From: JAYWAM01 sp043782425
GTDB taxonomy: Bacteria > Pseudomonadota > Gammaproteobacteria > Burkholderiales > Usitatibacteraceae
NCBI GenBank assembly: GCA_043782425.1
Contig: JAYWAM010000267.1
Location: forward strand, 1 to 11,067
Direction: 5' to 3'
Length of the DNA: 11,067 bases
Positions within the stretch are counted from its first letter, which is position 1. The number at the start of each line of letters is the position of its first letter. The notes below the pieces were generated by a model, which had not been told where the DNA came from, ran no database searches, and saw only the letters and a program-made list of their open reading frames with translations. The position numbers and the translations under genes were made by a program. Below, piece by piece: positions 1 through 6,831 of this stretch.

Positions 1-40
1 CCCGTTTCCGTGATTCGGCAAGCGGGCACAGGTGAGCGGA

Positions 41-49
41 TGATACAAT
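41..49 (+). promoter_or_regulatory. Possible extended -10 promoter for the GST gene
   Basis: TG-A-TACAAT fits the extended -10 pattern TGnTATAAT, with five of six -10 bases matching. It lies about 30 bases before the GST start. No convincing -35 is seen about 17 bases upstream, which is tolerable for an extended -10 promoter. The rest of 1-80 shows no gene. Confidence 0.4.
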
Positions 50-80
50 TTGTCTCCGCTCTCAATTTGTAAACCAAAAA

Positions 81-689
81 ATGAAACTAATAGCTTCAAA
101 AACCAGTCCCTACGCACGCAAAGTGCGTGTTGTGCTCGCTGAAAAACGCATCGACTTCGAGTTCGTCGAAGAAAACGCCTGGAACGCCGACACCACGGTG
201 GTGCAGTACAACCCCCTCAACAAGGTTCCAGTACTTGCTCTGGATGACGGTACCCCTCTGTACGATTCGCGCGTCATTGTTGAATATCTGGATGGCGTGA
301 CGCCGGTGAGTCGACTTTTACCCGAAGGCGGCCGTGAACGCGCCATGGTGAAACGTTGGGAGGCGCTCGGCGACGGCATTGCCGATGCAGGCGTCGCGAT
401 ATTTCTGGAGCGCAAACGCCCCGCAGAGCTACAGGGGAAAGACTGGATGACGCGCCAGTTGAGCAAGCTCGAATCGGCAATCGCTGCAGCGGCACACGAC
501 CTGGGCGAGCGCAAGTTTTGCTATGGAGAAGGCTTGACCTTAGGTGATGTGGCGCTGGCCTGCGCCTTGTTCTGGCTGGAATTCCGCCTGCCCGAAATCA
601 CCTGGCGCGAGCGTTACCCCCATCTCAAAGCATGGGCCGAGCGTATCGAGGCGCGCCCTTCGTTTGTTGAGACGTGTCCGCCGACATAG
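81..689 (+). CDS. yibF: Glutathione S-transferase family protein, YibF-like
   Basis: This is a cytosolic glutathione S-transferase-like protein of 202 residues, the same length as E. coli YibF and resembling it over its whole length from memory. Residues 1-75 form the thioredoxin-like domain: the N-terminal SPYARK motif (9-14), the NKVPVL segment with the cis-proline at 50, and DSRVIVEYL (62-70) for glutathione binding. Residues about 85-200 are the all-helical C-terminal domain, including the LTLGDVALACAL helix typical of the fold. The family conjugates or reduces substrates with glutathione, but the physiological substrate of YibF-type proteins is not known. The gene stands alone, with a gap of about 200 bp before the next one. 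The ATG has no clear Shine-Dalgarno sequence (AAACCAAAAA precedes it), but the N-terminus matches the family start. The family call is secure; the orthologue name less so. Confidence 0.9.
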   Translation: MKLIASKTSPYARKVRVVLAEKRIDFEFVEENAWNADTTVVQYNPLNKVPVLALDDGTPLYDSRVIVEYLDGVTPVSRLLPEGGRERAMVKRWEALGDGIADAGVAIFLERKRPAELQGKDWMTRQLSKLESAIAAAAHDLGERKFCYGEGLTLGDVALACALFWLEFRLPEITWRERYPHLKAWAERIEARPSFVETCPPT

Positions 690-807
690 CCAGTGCGATA
701 GAGTGGGGCGATATTTTGGTGAAATCCGATTGCCTTGAGGAACAACCAAATATCCGGGGACACGAACATCCGGTGATAGTCACAAGGGTGATAAATAAAC
801 GTGGTCT

Positions 808-833
808 GTTCCAGTTATGAGGAACGCTGGAAC
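808..833. repeat. Small inverted repeat in the gap after the GST gene
   Basis: GTTCCAG (808-814) and CTGGAAC (827-833) form a perfect 7-bp stem with a 12-base loop. No T-run follows, so it is not a convincing terminator. The gap 690-892 holds no gene. It also contains the GGGGTCAGG-type motif at 849-860. Confidence 0.35.
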
Positions 834-848
834 TGTGAAACAAATGAC

Positions 849-860
849 CCTGACCCCTTT
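849..860 (-). repeat. GGGGTCAGG-type motif, left border of accessory island
   Basis: Read on the minus strand this is AAAGGGGTCAGG. A near copy (AAAGGGGCCAGG, 11 of 12 bases) lies in the opposite orientation at 2071-2082. From general knowledge, such motifs recur in intergenic regions of environmental proteobacteria, often near RAYT/IS200-like transposases. No transposase gene is present here. Confidence 0.4.
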
Positions 861-892
861 ATTTCTTATTGCTAATTCATCTGGAGGCGACG

Positions 893-1420
893 ATGCTTAC
901 CGACCTATTTTCACGTCTAACATGCACGTATGGATTACAAGTACTCATCAGCGTGCTTGCTTTAGCTGTTGGCCCCGCTTGCAGCGCAACTGAACTTAAG
1001 TTGAGCTACAAGATGGAGGTGCCGAAGGAATACCAAAAAGCGCATGTTGACCTGCCGCCCAATAGTCATTCTGAGGTCGCCCGCTACAAGGAATCGCATG
1101 AGGCCTTTTGGTGGAACTGTGTGATGGTCAAGGCCCAGAACTTGCGGGCTAGTTGTCCTTTTGTATGTAGTGGCACTTCAGCGGCTACAGCAGGATGTAC
1201 AGATGGGGCATTGAATGCCGAAGGCCAGATCGAAAGACTCTTGAAAAGATACCCGGCGACGATGGTTCAAGATTATCTTCGAGCTTTTGCCTCAGACACA
1301 CATGCTATCAAGCTTTTTTCCGAGGGACGTTTTAAAGGGAAGCCAATAGCTGATGAGAGCATCGGATGCCTGTTTTTTGATAAAAACCGGGCCGTGCGTC
1401 TTGTGTTCAACCTCCGTTAA
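893..1420 (+). CDS. Hypothetical secreted cysteine-containing protein
   Basis: I do not recognise this protein. The start at 893 is preferred because GGAGG at 883-887 sits 5 bases before this ATG; a TTG at 869 in the same frame is less likely. The product has 175 residues. Residues 1-32 look like a Sec signal peptide: a hydrophobic stretch GLQVLISVLALAVG, then PACSA with likely cleavage after Ala32. The mature part has five cysteines (76, 88, 92, 102, 159), an aromatic FWWNC segment and a glycine/threonine-rich loop, which suggests a disulfide-stabilised periplasmic or secreted protein. A lipobox reading around Cys30 (G-P-A-C) is poor. It is followed 93 bp later by another orphan gene on the same strand, and both lie between inverted GGGGTCAGG-type motifs. 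The coding style is less GC-rich than the efflux genes, consistent with acquired DNA. Confidence 0.6.
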   Translation: MLTDLFSRLTCTYGLQVLISVLALAVGPACSATELKLSYKMEVPKEYQKAHVDLPPNSHSEVARYKESHEAFWWNCVMVKAQNLRASCPFVCSGTSAATAGCTDGALNAEGQIERLLKRYPATMVQDYLRAFASDTHAIKLFSEGRFKGKPIADESIGCLFFDKNRAVRLVFNLR

Positions 1421-1513
1421 TCCCATACAGGCGTGTTTTGCCGAGGACAGTGCGCAACAAGATCATTCAAACTTGCTGAATGTGTTGGAAAGAAATAGCT
1501 TCCTGGAATTTCT

Positions 1514-2044
1514 ATGTCAAACAAATGGAAAATATTTACTGGAGTTAGTGTATTCGTATTCATATTGGTCGGCGCATACTGGTATATCGATAACGAATAC
1601 GCCAATTTTTTTACTGTATACGATAAGCGGCGCGATGGACTCCTCGGAATAAAGGACCTTTCCCAACGCGAAGCGAGTTTCCGGGCGCATCCGAGTATCG
1701 AAGAATGCGTCTTTTTACTAGAAAAGTATTATTTTCTAGGAAACATTTCTGAAGAATCTGGGAGGCGTTTTAAATTTACTCCTGACGAAGTTAGGCTATC
1801 AGGAAATATGGCGCTGATGTATGGTCAAAGGTGTATTGATTTGGGGGTAGACAAATCGCCCGCTGGCTGGCTTGTTCGCTATTGGCTTGCGGACCTACAA
1901 ATGAAAATAGGATCGCCTACCGAAGCAGAAGAAAATCTTAGAGTGGCTATCAGATTGGATAGCAAAAAAACTCTTAAGGCATCCGGATGGATAGAGGGGT
2001 CAAAGCTAGAGGATCTGTATCGGAAATTAGAATCCGCGAAGTGA
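1514..2044 (+). CDS. Hypothetical membrane-anchored TPR-like protein
   Basis: The product has 176 residues and no family I can name. Residues 7-25 (IFTGVSVFVFILVGAYWYI region) form one transmembrane segment preceded by lysines, which predicts an N-in anchor with the rest outside the cytoplasm. The C-terminal half is helical. Residues about 117-150 (WLVRYWLADLQMKIGSPTEAEENLRVAIRLD) have the spacing of a single tetratricopeptide-like repeat, so a protein-binding role is possible. The ATG lacks a strong ribosome binding site (only CTGGAA lies nearby). The gene is clearly more AT-rich than the efflux operon and the minus-strand cluster, which fits an acquired origin shared with the gene upstream. 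No function is assigned. Confidence 0.55.
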   Translation: MSNKWKIFTGVSVFVFILVGAYWYIDNEYANFFTVYDKRRDGLLGIKDLSQREASFRAHPSIEECVFLLEKYYFLGNISEESGRRFKFTPDEVRLSGNMALMYGQRCIDLGVDKSPAGWLVRYWLADLQMKIGSPTEAEENLRVAIRLDSKKTLKASGWIEGSKLEDLYRKLESAK

Positions 2045-2070
2045 AGTCCAATCATGAAAGCTATCATGCA

Positions 2071-2082
2071 AAAGGGGCCAGG
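2071..2082 (+). repeat. GGGGCCAGG-type motif, right border of accessory island
   Basis: AAAGGGGCCAGG matches the motif at 849-860 in inverted orientation at 11 of 12 positions. It is followed by TACGCATTAAAT, a continuation often seen with such motifs. It lies 26 bases after the stop of the TPR-like gene. Confidence 0.4.
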
Positions 2083-2129
2083 TACGCATTAAATTCTCAC
2101 TGTCTATGCTGAAGCGGTTGCTCTACTCG

Positions 2130-2240
2130 CTAAGCGGCCTTGATGATCTTGATTGCTTCGCGTGCTTTAACGATGGGAATGCTGATGTACCGTCTGCCCA
2201 GGCTAAGCAAATGCTTGTCTCCCGACACTATTAAATTGGT
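2130..2240 (-). pseudogene. C-terminal fragment of a PIN-domain (VapC-like) toxin gene
   Basis: Read on the minus strand, 2240 to 2130 encodes about 36 residues ending in TAG, starting TNLIVSGDKHLLSLG and ending IKIIKAA. The VSGDKHLL core followed by a hydrophobic strand (ISIPIV) is the C-terminal end of PIN-family ribonucleases such as VapC and COG1569 proteins, including the last conserved aspartate. The N-terminal two thirds of the domain, with the other catalytic acidic residues, is absent. The same frame upstream reaches a stop at 2313-2315 with no PIN-like sequence, so this is a dead remnant. No antitoxin is seen. The region now carries the -35 of the efflux operon promoter on the other strand. 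This fragment is the main content of the 293-bp gap 2045-2337. Confidence 0.7.
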
Positions 2241-2260
2241 GCGGCCCAATGTGCCCGTGG

Positions 2261-2289
2261 TTGACAAGCCTTTATGGCTGGCGTAACTT
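2261..2289 (+). promoter_or_regulatory. Sigma70-type promoter of the RND efflux operon
   Basis: TTGACA (2261-2266) is a perfect -35. A 17-bp spacer follows, then TAACTT (2284-2289), which keeps the key T, A and final T of the -10. The start of transcription would fall near 2296, inside the palindrome that follows, about 40 bases before the adaptor start codon. Confidence 0.6.
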
Positions 2290-2291
2290 CG

Positions 2292-2321
2292 CGTTATTAA
2301 CTGACCAGTTAGTCATTAACG
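2292..2321. promoter_or_regulatory. Operator-like 30-bp imperfect palindrome before the efflux operon
   Basis: The sequence is symmetric about 2306.5, with 11 of 15 base pairs matching and outer arms CGTTA (2292-2296) and TAACG (2317-2321). Inside are two offset perfect palindromes, TAACTG-AC-CAGTTA (2298-2311) and TGAC-N6-GTCA (2302-2315). Overlapping palindromes of this size on the transcription start are typical operators for TetR-family repressors of RND pumps. No such regulator gene is in the window. Confidence 0.6.
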
Positions 2322-2337
2322 TGTGTTCGAGGCCCTC

Positions 2338-3528
2338 ATGTCCCCCCCTGTTCTTGTTGGTAAATCTTTTGCATTCATAGCGTTATCGTCTTTTTTGGGC
2401 TGCGCGCTGCTGTTAGTCGGCTGCACCAAAGAAGCTGCAAGCCCTGAGGTGGTACGACCCGCGTTGATTTTCAGAATCGCAAAAAATAGCGGAATTGAAG
2501 CCGAGGTTTACTCGGGCGAAGTGCGTTCGCGAGTTGAGGCCGACATGGCGTTTCGCATCGGCGGCAAGATGATTGCGCGTTTGGTGGATCAAGGCGCGAT
2601 AGTCAAAAAAGGCCAGCCGCTGGCGCGACTCGATCCGCAGGATGTAAAACTGCAAGCCGACGCGACGCGTGCGCAAGCGGCAGCAACGCAGGCTGAATAT
2701 CATTTTGCTGAGGCTGAGCTGGCGCGCTTCAAGACGCTGCTGGAAAAGGGCTTCATCAGCCAATCCGCTTTTGACTCCAAGCAAAACGCCCTGGACGCCG
2801 CCAAAGCGCGCTACGAAAGCGCGCAATCCCAGGCGGCGATGAATCATAATCAGACCACTTACGCCACGCTGTTTGCCGACCAGGATGGGGTTGTCACGCA
2901 AATCCTGGCCGAGACGGGACAGGTGGTGGCGCCAGGCCAGGCCATCATGCGCATCGCCAATCCGGCGCAACGCGAGGTCGCCATCAGCGTAGCGGAAAGC
3001 AAGATCGGCTCATTTCGCAGCGCACAGAATGCACGGGGGTTACACATAACCTTGTCCTCACAGCCGGGTAAAACCTACCAGGCGCAAGTGCGTGAAATCG
3101 GCGCAGCGGCAGAAGTTGCAACGCGCACCTACCCGGTGCGCGTCAGTATTCTCAACGCAGACGACAACGTGAAAATCGGCATGAGCGCCAATGTGGTTTT
3201 TTTCGATGCAGCGGCTGAGAATCAAATTGCTGTGCCGCTTTCGGCGCTTTACCAACAGGGCGAAAAAACCGGCGTCTGGCTGGTGGGCGCAGACAACCGG
3301 CTGACATTCAAGAGCGTCAGTGTTATCAAATATCGTGAAAACGCCGCACTCATCAAAGGGGCGCTGCAAGTCGGCGATGTGATCGTCGCAGCAGGCGTGC
3401 ACAAACTGCGCGATGGTCAGATGATAAAGCCGACGGCTGAGCCGTTTGTCACTGGGGACGGCAAGGTTGCTGTGGCGCCGTATAAGGATGGGCCGCAACT
3501 GGCTGTGCGTTATGGGGCCGAGCCTTGA
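2338..3528 (+). CDS. RND efflux periplasmic adaptor lipoprotein (membrane fusion protein)
   Basis: This is the periplasmic adaptor of a tripartite efflux pump, linking the inner-membrane pump to an outer-membrane channel. I start it at ATG 2338, which has GAGG at 2329-2332 five bases upstream; a GTG at 2323 would add five residues. The product has 396 residues. Residues 1-28 are a signal peptide ending in the lipobox LLVG-C, with Cys29 the lipidated residue. Next come the first lipoyl half (about 68-100, with GAIVKKGQPLARLD), a coiled-coil hairpin (about 104-172, Ala/Gln/Glu-rich), the second lipoyl half (about 178-206, DGVVTQILAETGQVVAPGQ), then the beta-barrel and membrane-proximal domains. 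Length and order fit the HlyD/AcrA family. The pump gene follows 103 bp downstream. Promoter and operator lie directly upstream. The substrate cannot be told from the sequence. Confidence 0.92.
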   Translation: MSPPVLVGKSFAFIALSSFLGCALLLVGCTKEAASPEVVRPALIFRIAKNSGIEAEVYSGEVRSRVEADMAFRIGGKMIARLVDQGAIVKKGQPLARLDPQDVKLQADATRAQAAATQAEYHFAEAELARFKTLLEKGFISQSAFDSKQNALDAAKARYESAQSQAAMNHNQTTYATLFADQDGVVTQILAETGQVVAPGQAIMRIANPAQREVAISVAESKIGSFRSAQNARGLHITLSSQPGKTYQAQVREIGAAAEVATRTYPVRVSILNADDNVKIGMSANVVFFDAAAENQIAVPLSALYQQGEKTGVWLVGADNRLTFKSVSVIKYRENAALIKGALQVGDVIVAAGVHKLRDGQMIKPTAEPFVTGDGKVAVAPYKDGPQLAVRYGAEP

Positions 3529-3571
3529 GCCTCCGGCGCGCCGCAAAACGGGCCGAACTATGCCGACGTAG

Positions 3572-3613
3572 GGTGCGCTTGCGCACCATTCATAAACGCT
3601 GCACAAGCGCACC
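3572..3613. repeat. REP-like palindromic element between adaptor and pump genes
   Basis: GGTGCGC (3572-3578) and GCGCACC (3581-3587) form a perfect 7-bp hairpin with a two-base loop. A second arm, CAAGCGCACC (3604-3613), is the exact reverse complement of GGTGCGCTTG (3572-3581), so the first arm can pair with either partner. This GTAGGGTGCGC...GCGCACC style is a common dispersed intergenic repeat in proteobacteria. Its position between cistrons could affect mRNA stability or partial termination. Confidence 0.6.
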
Positions 3614-3631
3614 ATACGATTCTGCGCAAAC

Positions 3632-6600
3632 ATGAAAAACTTCAACCTTTCCGAGTGGGCGCTGGCGCACAGGCCGCTGGTATTCTTCATGATCGTGGTG
3701 CTGGGCGTTATCGGCACATTATCGTGGGGCCGCTTAGGCCAATCCGAGGATCCGCCGTTCACTTTTAAGATCATGACCATACGCACGCAATGGCCGGGCG
3801 CGTCGGCGCACGAGGTCGAGCAGCAAGTGACAGACAGGATCGAAAAGAAACTGCAGGAGACGCCCAACTTCGACTACATGCGCAGCTATTCGCGCCCCGG
3901 CGAATCGCAGATTTTTTTCGTCGTCAAGGATTCCGCGCCCTCCTCCGCCGTGGCGGAAACCCAATACCAGGTGCGCAAACGTGTCGCCGATATGCGCCAC
4001 ACGCTGCCGCAAGGCATACAGGGGCCGTTCTTCAATGATGAATTTGGCGATACCTTCGGCAATATTTTTGCGCTCACTGGCGCAGGCTTCAGCTATGCCG
4101 ATTTAAAGCTCTATGCCGAACGTTTGCGCAGCGAGCTGCTGCGTGTGCCCGATGTCGCCAAGGTGGACATCATCGGCGAGCAGGAAGAAAAGATTTTCAT
4201 TGAGCTTTCCAATCTTAAGCTCGCCACTCTCGGCGTCGATGGCGCTACCATATTGCAAGGCTTGCAGGCGCAAAACGCCATTGCTCCCGCTGGGGCGTTT
4301 GAAACGCAGAGCGACAAGATTTATATCCGTACCTCAGGCGAATTCAACAGCGTCGAAGCGATACGCGATTTCACGCTGCGCGCCAATGGGCGTGTATTCA
4401 AGATCAGTGATGTCGCCAATGTGAAGCGCGGCTTCGTCGATCCGCCGTTTTCCAAGATGCGCTTGCAAGGCATGGAGGCTATAGGGCTGGGCGTCTCGAT
4501 GCGCCAGGGCGGCGACATCGTGCTGCTCGGCAAGCATCTGGATGAGGCCATCGCCAAGCTGGAAATGACGCTCCCTGCCGGGCTGGAGCTGCATCGCGTC
4601 AACGACCAACCGAAAGCGGTGCGCAATTCGGTGCGCGAATTTGCGCGCTCGCTCGCCGAGGCAGTGTTCATCGTGTTATTGGTGACTTTTCTCAGCCTGG
4701 GCTTGCGCACCGGGTTTGTGGTGGCATTATCGATTCCATTGGTGCTGGCTGCGACTTTTGCCTTCATGTATCTGTTCGATGTCGGCCTGCACAAGATTTC
4801 GCTTGGCGCTCTCATCCTTTCGCTCGGCCTGCTGGTCGATGACGCAATCATCGCGGTGGAAATGATGGCCGTCAAAATGGCGCAAGGCATGGAGCGCGCC
4901 CAGGCCGCGAGTTTTGCTTATACCTCGACCGCCTTTCCCATGTTGACCGGCACACTCGTCACCGCAGCAGGATTTTTGCCCATCGCCACAGCCAGGTCCG
5001 GCACCGGCGAATACACGCGCTCAATTTTCCAGGTCACCACTCTGGCCTTGCTGATTTCCTGGATCGCCGCGGTGGTGTTCATCCCTTACCTCGGCTACAA
5101 ATTTCTGCCCGATTATAAAAATGGTGTACCCGTCTCCTCGGCGCGTTCGCAGCGCATGGCAAAATGGATCGCACGCTTTGTACCGCTGTTTGGTGAGCGC
5201 ATTGCACGCCGCCTGGCCCCCGCGCCGCAAGCTGCGCATTTCGACGCACATTCAGTCTACGACACGCCTTTCTACCATCGCTTCCGCGCCACTGTCGCGT
5301 GGTGCGTTTTAAAGCGTAAGAGCGTGATCGTGATTACCTTGCTGCTGTTTTTCCTGGCGCTATTTGGTTTCAGGTTTGTGCAACAGCAGTTCTTTCCCTC
5401 TTCGACGCGCGTCGAACTGCTCATCGACTTGAAGCTGCCGGAAGGTTCGTCATTCCAGGCGACCGAAGCGCAGGTAAAAAAGATGGAGAAATTACTCGAC
5501 AAGGAAAAACATCTCTACGTAAACTACGTGAGCTACGTTGGCAGCGGCAGCCCGCGTTTCTATTTTCCGCTCGATCAGCAATTGCCCGCCGCGAGCTTTT
5601 CCCAATTCGTGGTCACTACCGCAGGCGTAGCACAACGCGAAGCGCTGCGCGCCAAAGTGATCGCCTGGTTTGAAAGCGATTTTCCCGAGCTGCGCGGTCG
5701 CGTGTTGCGCCTGGAGAACGGACCGCCGGTCGGCTTTCCTTTGCAGTTCCGTATTTCTGGCGAAGACATTGCGACAGTGCGCACCCTCGCCACACAAGTG
5801 GCCGACGTAGTGCGCGCTAATCCACACAGCGCCAATGTGCAATTTGATTGGGATGAGCTTTCCAAAGTCATCCGCGTTGAAATCGATCAAGACAAAGCGC
5901 GTCTGCTCGGCGTGACATCGCAGGATCTGGCGGCGTTTCTCAATACCTCCCTGTCTGGCATTCACGCCACCTACTACCGCGAGCGCGACAAGCTCATCGA
6001 AGTGCTGGTGCGCGGCGACAAAGATGAGCGCGCGCGCCTGTCGCTATTCGAAAGCCTGGCCGTGCCGACGCGTGCCGGTAAGAGCGTGCCGCTGACACAG
6101 TTTGGCAAAGTCAGCTATGGCTTTGAGGATGGCGTGATCTGGCGCCGTAACCGCCTGCCCACCATCACCGTGCGCGGCGACATTCTCCAGGCCGGCGTGC
6201 AGCCCGCCACCGTGGTCGGCGAGGTGACGCCCGAACTTGAAAAGCTGCGCGCCACACTGCCGCCAGGTTATCGCATCGAAGTGGGCGGCGCGGTGGAAGA
6301 AAGCACCAAGGGACAAAGCTCCATCAACGCCGGCATGCCGCTGTTCTTTTTTGTGGTATTGACGGTGCTGATGATTCAACTTTCGAGCTTTGCGCGCGTT
6401 GTCATGGTCATGCTCACCGCGCCGCTCGGCCTCATCGGCGTGGTGCTGTTTTTACTGGTGCTCAACAAGCCCTTCGGCTTTGTCGCCATGCTCGGCGCCA
6501 TCGCGCTATTCGGCATGATTATGCGCAACTCGGTGATTCTCATCGACCAGATCGAACAAGACATTCGCGCCGGACAGGCGCCCTATAACGCCATCATCGA

Positions 6601-6817
6601 CTCCACCGTGCGACGTTTCCGCCCTATCGTGCTCACGGCAGCGGCCGCCATCCTCGCCATGATGCCGCTCACGCGCAGCGACTTCTTCGGCCCCATGGCT
6701 GTGGCCATCATGGGCGGGCTGTTTGTGGCGACGTTGCTGACGCTGCTGTTTTTGCCCGCATTGTATGCGGCGTGGTTCAGGGTCAAGGCTGCGGAATCTC
6801 CACTCGCTTTCCTGTAA
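3632..6817 (+). CDS. RND efflux pump, inner-membrane permease (AcrB/HAE1-like)
   Basis: This proton-driven inner-membrane transporter works as a trimer with the adaptor encoded upstream. At 1061 residues it is close to the usual AcrB length. It has TM1 at about 14-33, a first periplasmic porter/docking region (about 35-335), TM2-TM6 (about 336-490), TM7 (about 555-575), a second periplasmic region, and TM8-TM12 from about 890. The proton-relay aspartates are present as Asp403-Asp404 in LLVDDAIIAVE. The TM10 position equivalent to AcrB Lys940 appears to be Arg965 in MIMRNSVILID. Between TM6 and TM7 there is a basic, helical stretch (about 497-540) that looks longer than in close relatives I can recall. 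The start MKNFNLSEWALAHRP matches the family N-terminus, although no Shine-Dalgarno sequence is visible, so translation may depend on the operon context. The lack of heavy-metal CzcA-type motifs suggests organic substrates. No TolC-like gene follows; the gene ends 14 bp from a convergent one. Confidence 0.95.
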   Translation: MKNFNLSEWALAHRPLVFFMIVVLGVIGTLSWGRLGQSEDPPFTFKIMTIRTQWPGASAHEVEQQVTDRIEKKLQETPNFDYMRSYSRPGESQIFFVVKDSAPSSAVAETQYQVRKRVADMRHTLPQGIQGPFFNDEFGDTFGNIFALTGAGFSYADLKLYAERLRSELLRVPDVAKVDIIGEQEEKIFIELSNLKLATLGVDGATILQGLQAQNAIAPAGAFETQSDKIYIRTSGEFNSVEAIRDFTLRANGRVFKISDVANVKRGFVDPPFSKMRLQGMEAIGLGVSMRQGGDIVLLGKHLDEAIAKLEMTLPAGLELHRVNDQPKAVRNSVREFARSLAEAVFIVLLVTFLSLGLRTGFVVALSIPLVLAATFAFMYLFDVGLHKISLGALILSLGLLVDDAIIAVEMMAVKMAQGMERAQAASFAYTSTAFPMLTGTLVTAAGFLPIATARSGTGEYTRSIFQVTTLALLISWIAAVVFIPYLGYKFLPDYKNGVPVSSARSQRMAKWIARFVPLFGERIARRLAPAPQAAHFDAHSVYDTPFYHRFRATVAWCVLKRKSVIVITLLLFFLALFGFRFVQQQFFPSSTRVELLIDLKLPEGSSFQATEAQVKKMEKLLDKEKHLYVNYVSYVGSGSPRFYFPLDQQLPAASFSQFVVTTAGVAQREALRAKVIAWFESDFPELRGRVLRLENGPPVGFPLQFRISGEDIATVRTLATQVADVVRANPHSANVQFDWDELSKVIRVEIDQDKARLLGVTSQDLAAFLNTSLSGIHATYYRERDKLIEVLVRGDKDERARLSLFESLAVPTRAGKSVPLTQFGKVSYGFEDGVIWRRNRLPTITVRGDILQAGVQPATVVGEVTPELEKLRATLPPGYRIEVGGAVEESTKGQSSINAGMPLFFFVVLTVLMIQLSSFARVVMVMLTAPLGLIGVVLFLLVLNKPFGFVAMLGAIALFGMIMRNSVILIDQIEQDIRAGQAPYNAIIDSTVRRFRPIVLTAAAAILAMMPLTRSDFFGPMAVAIMGGLFVATLLTLLFLPALYAAWFRVKAAESPLAFL

Positions 6818-6831
6818 GTTTAAACAGTCCC

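Noticed and set aside
3058..3867. Long minus-strand open frame over the adaptor and pump genes
   Set aside because: It is antisense to two well-supported genes in high-GC DNA, spans their junction, and its translation matches no family that I recognise.
6818..6831. GTTTAAAC palindrome between the convergent pump and DUF4166 genes as a bidirectional terminator
   Set aside because: Eight AT-rich bases cannot form a stable hairpin. The 14-bp gap has no terminator, so the transcripts probably overlap.
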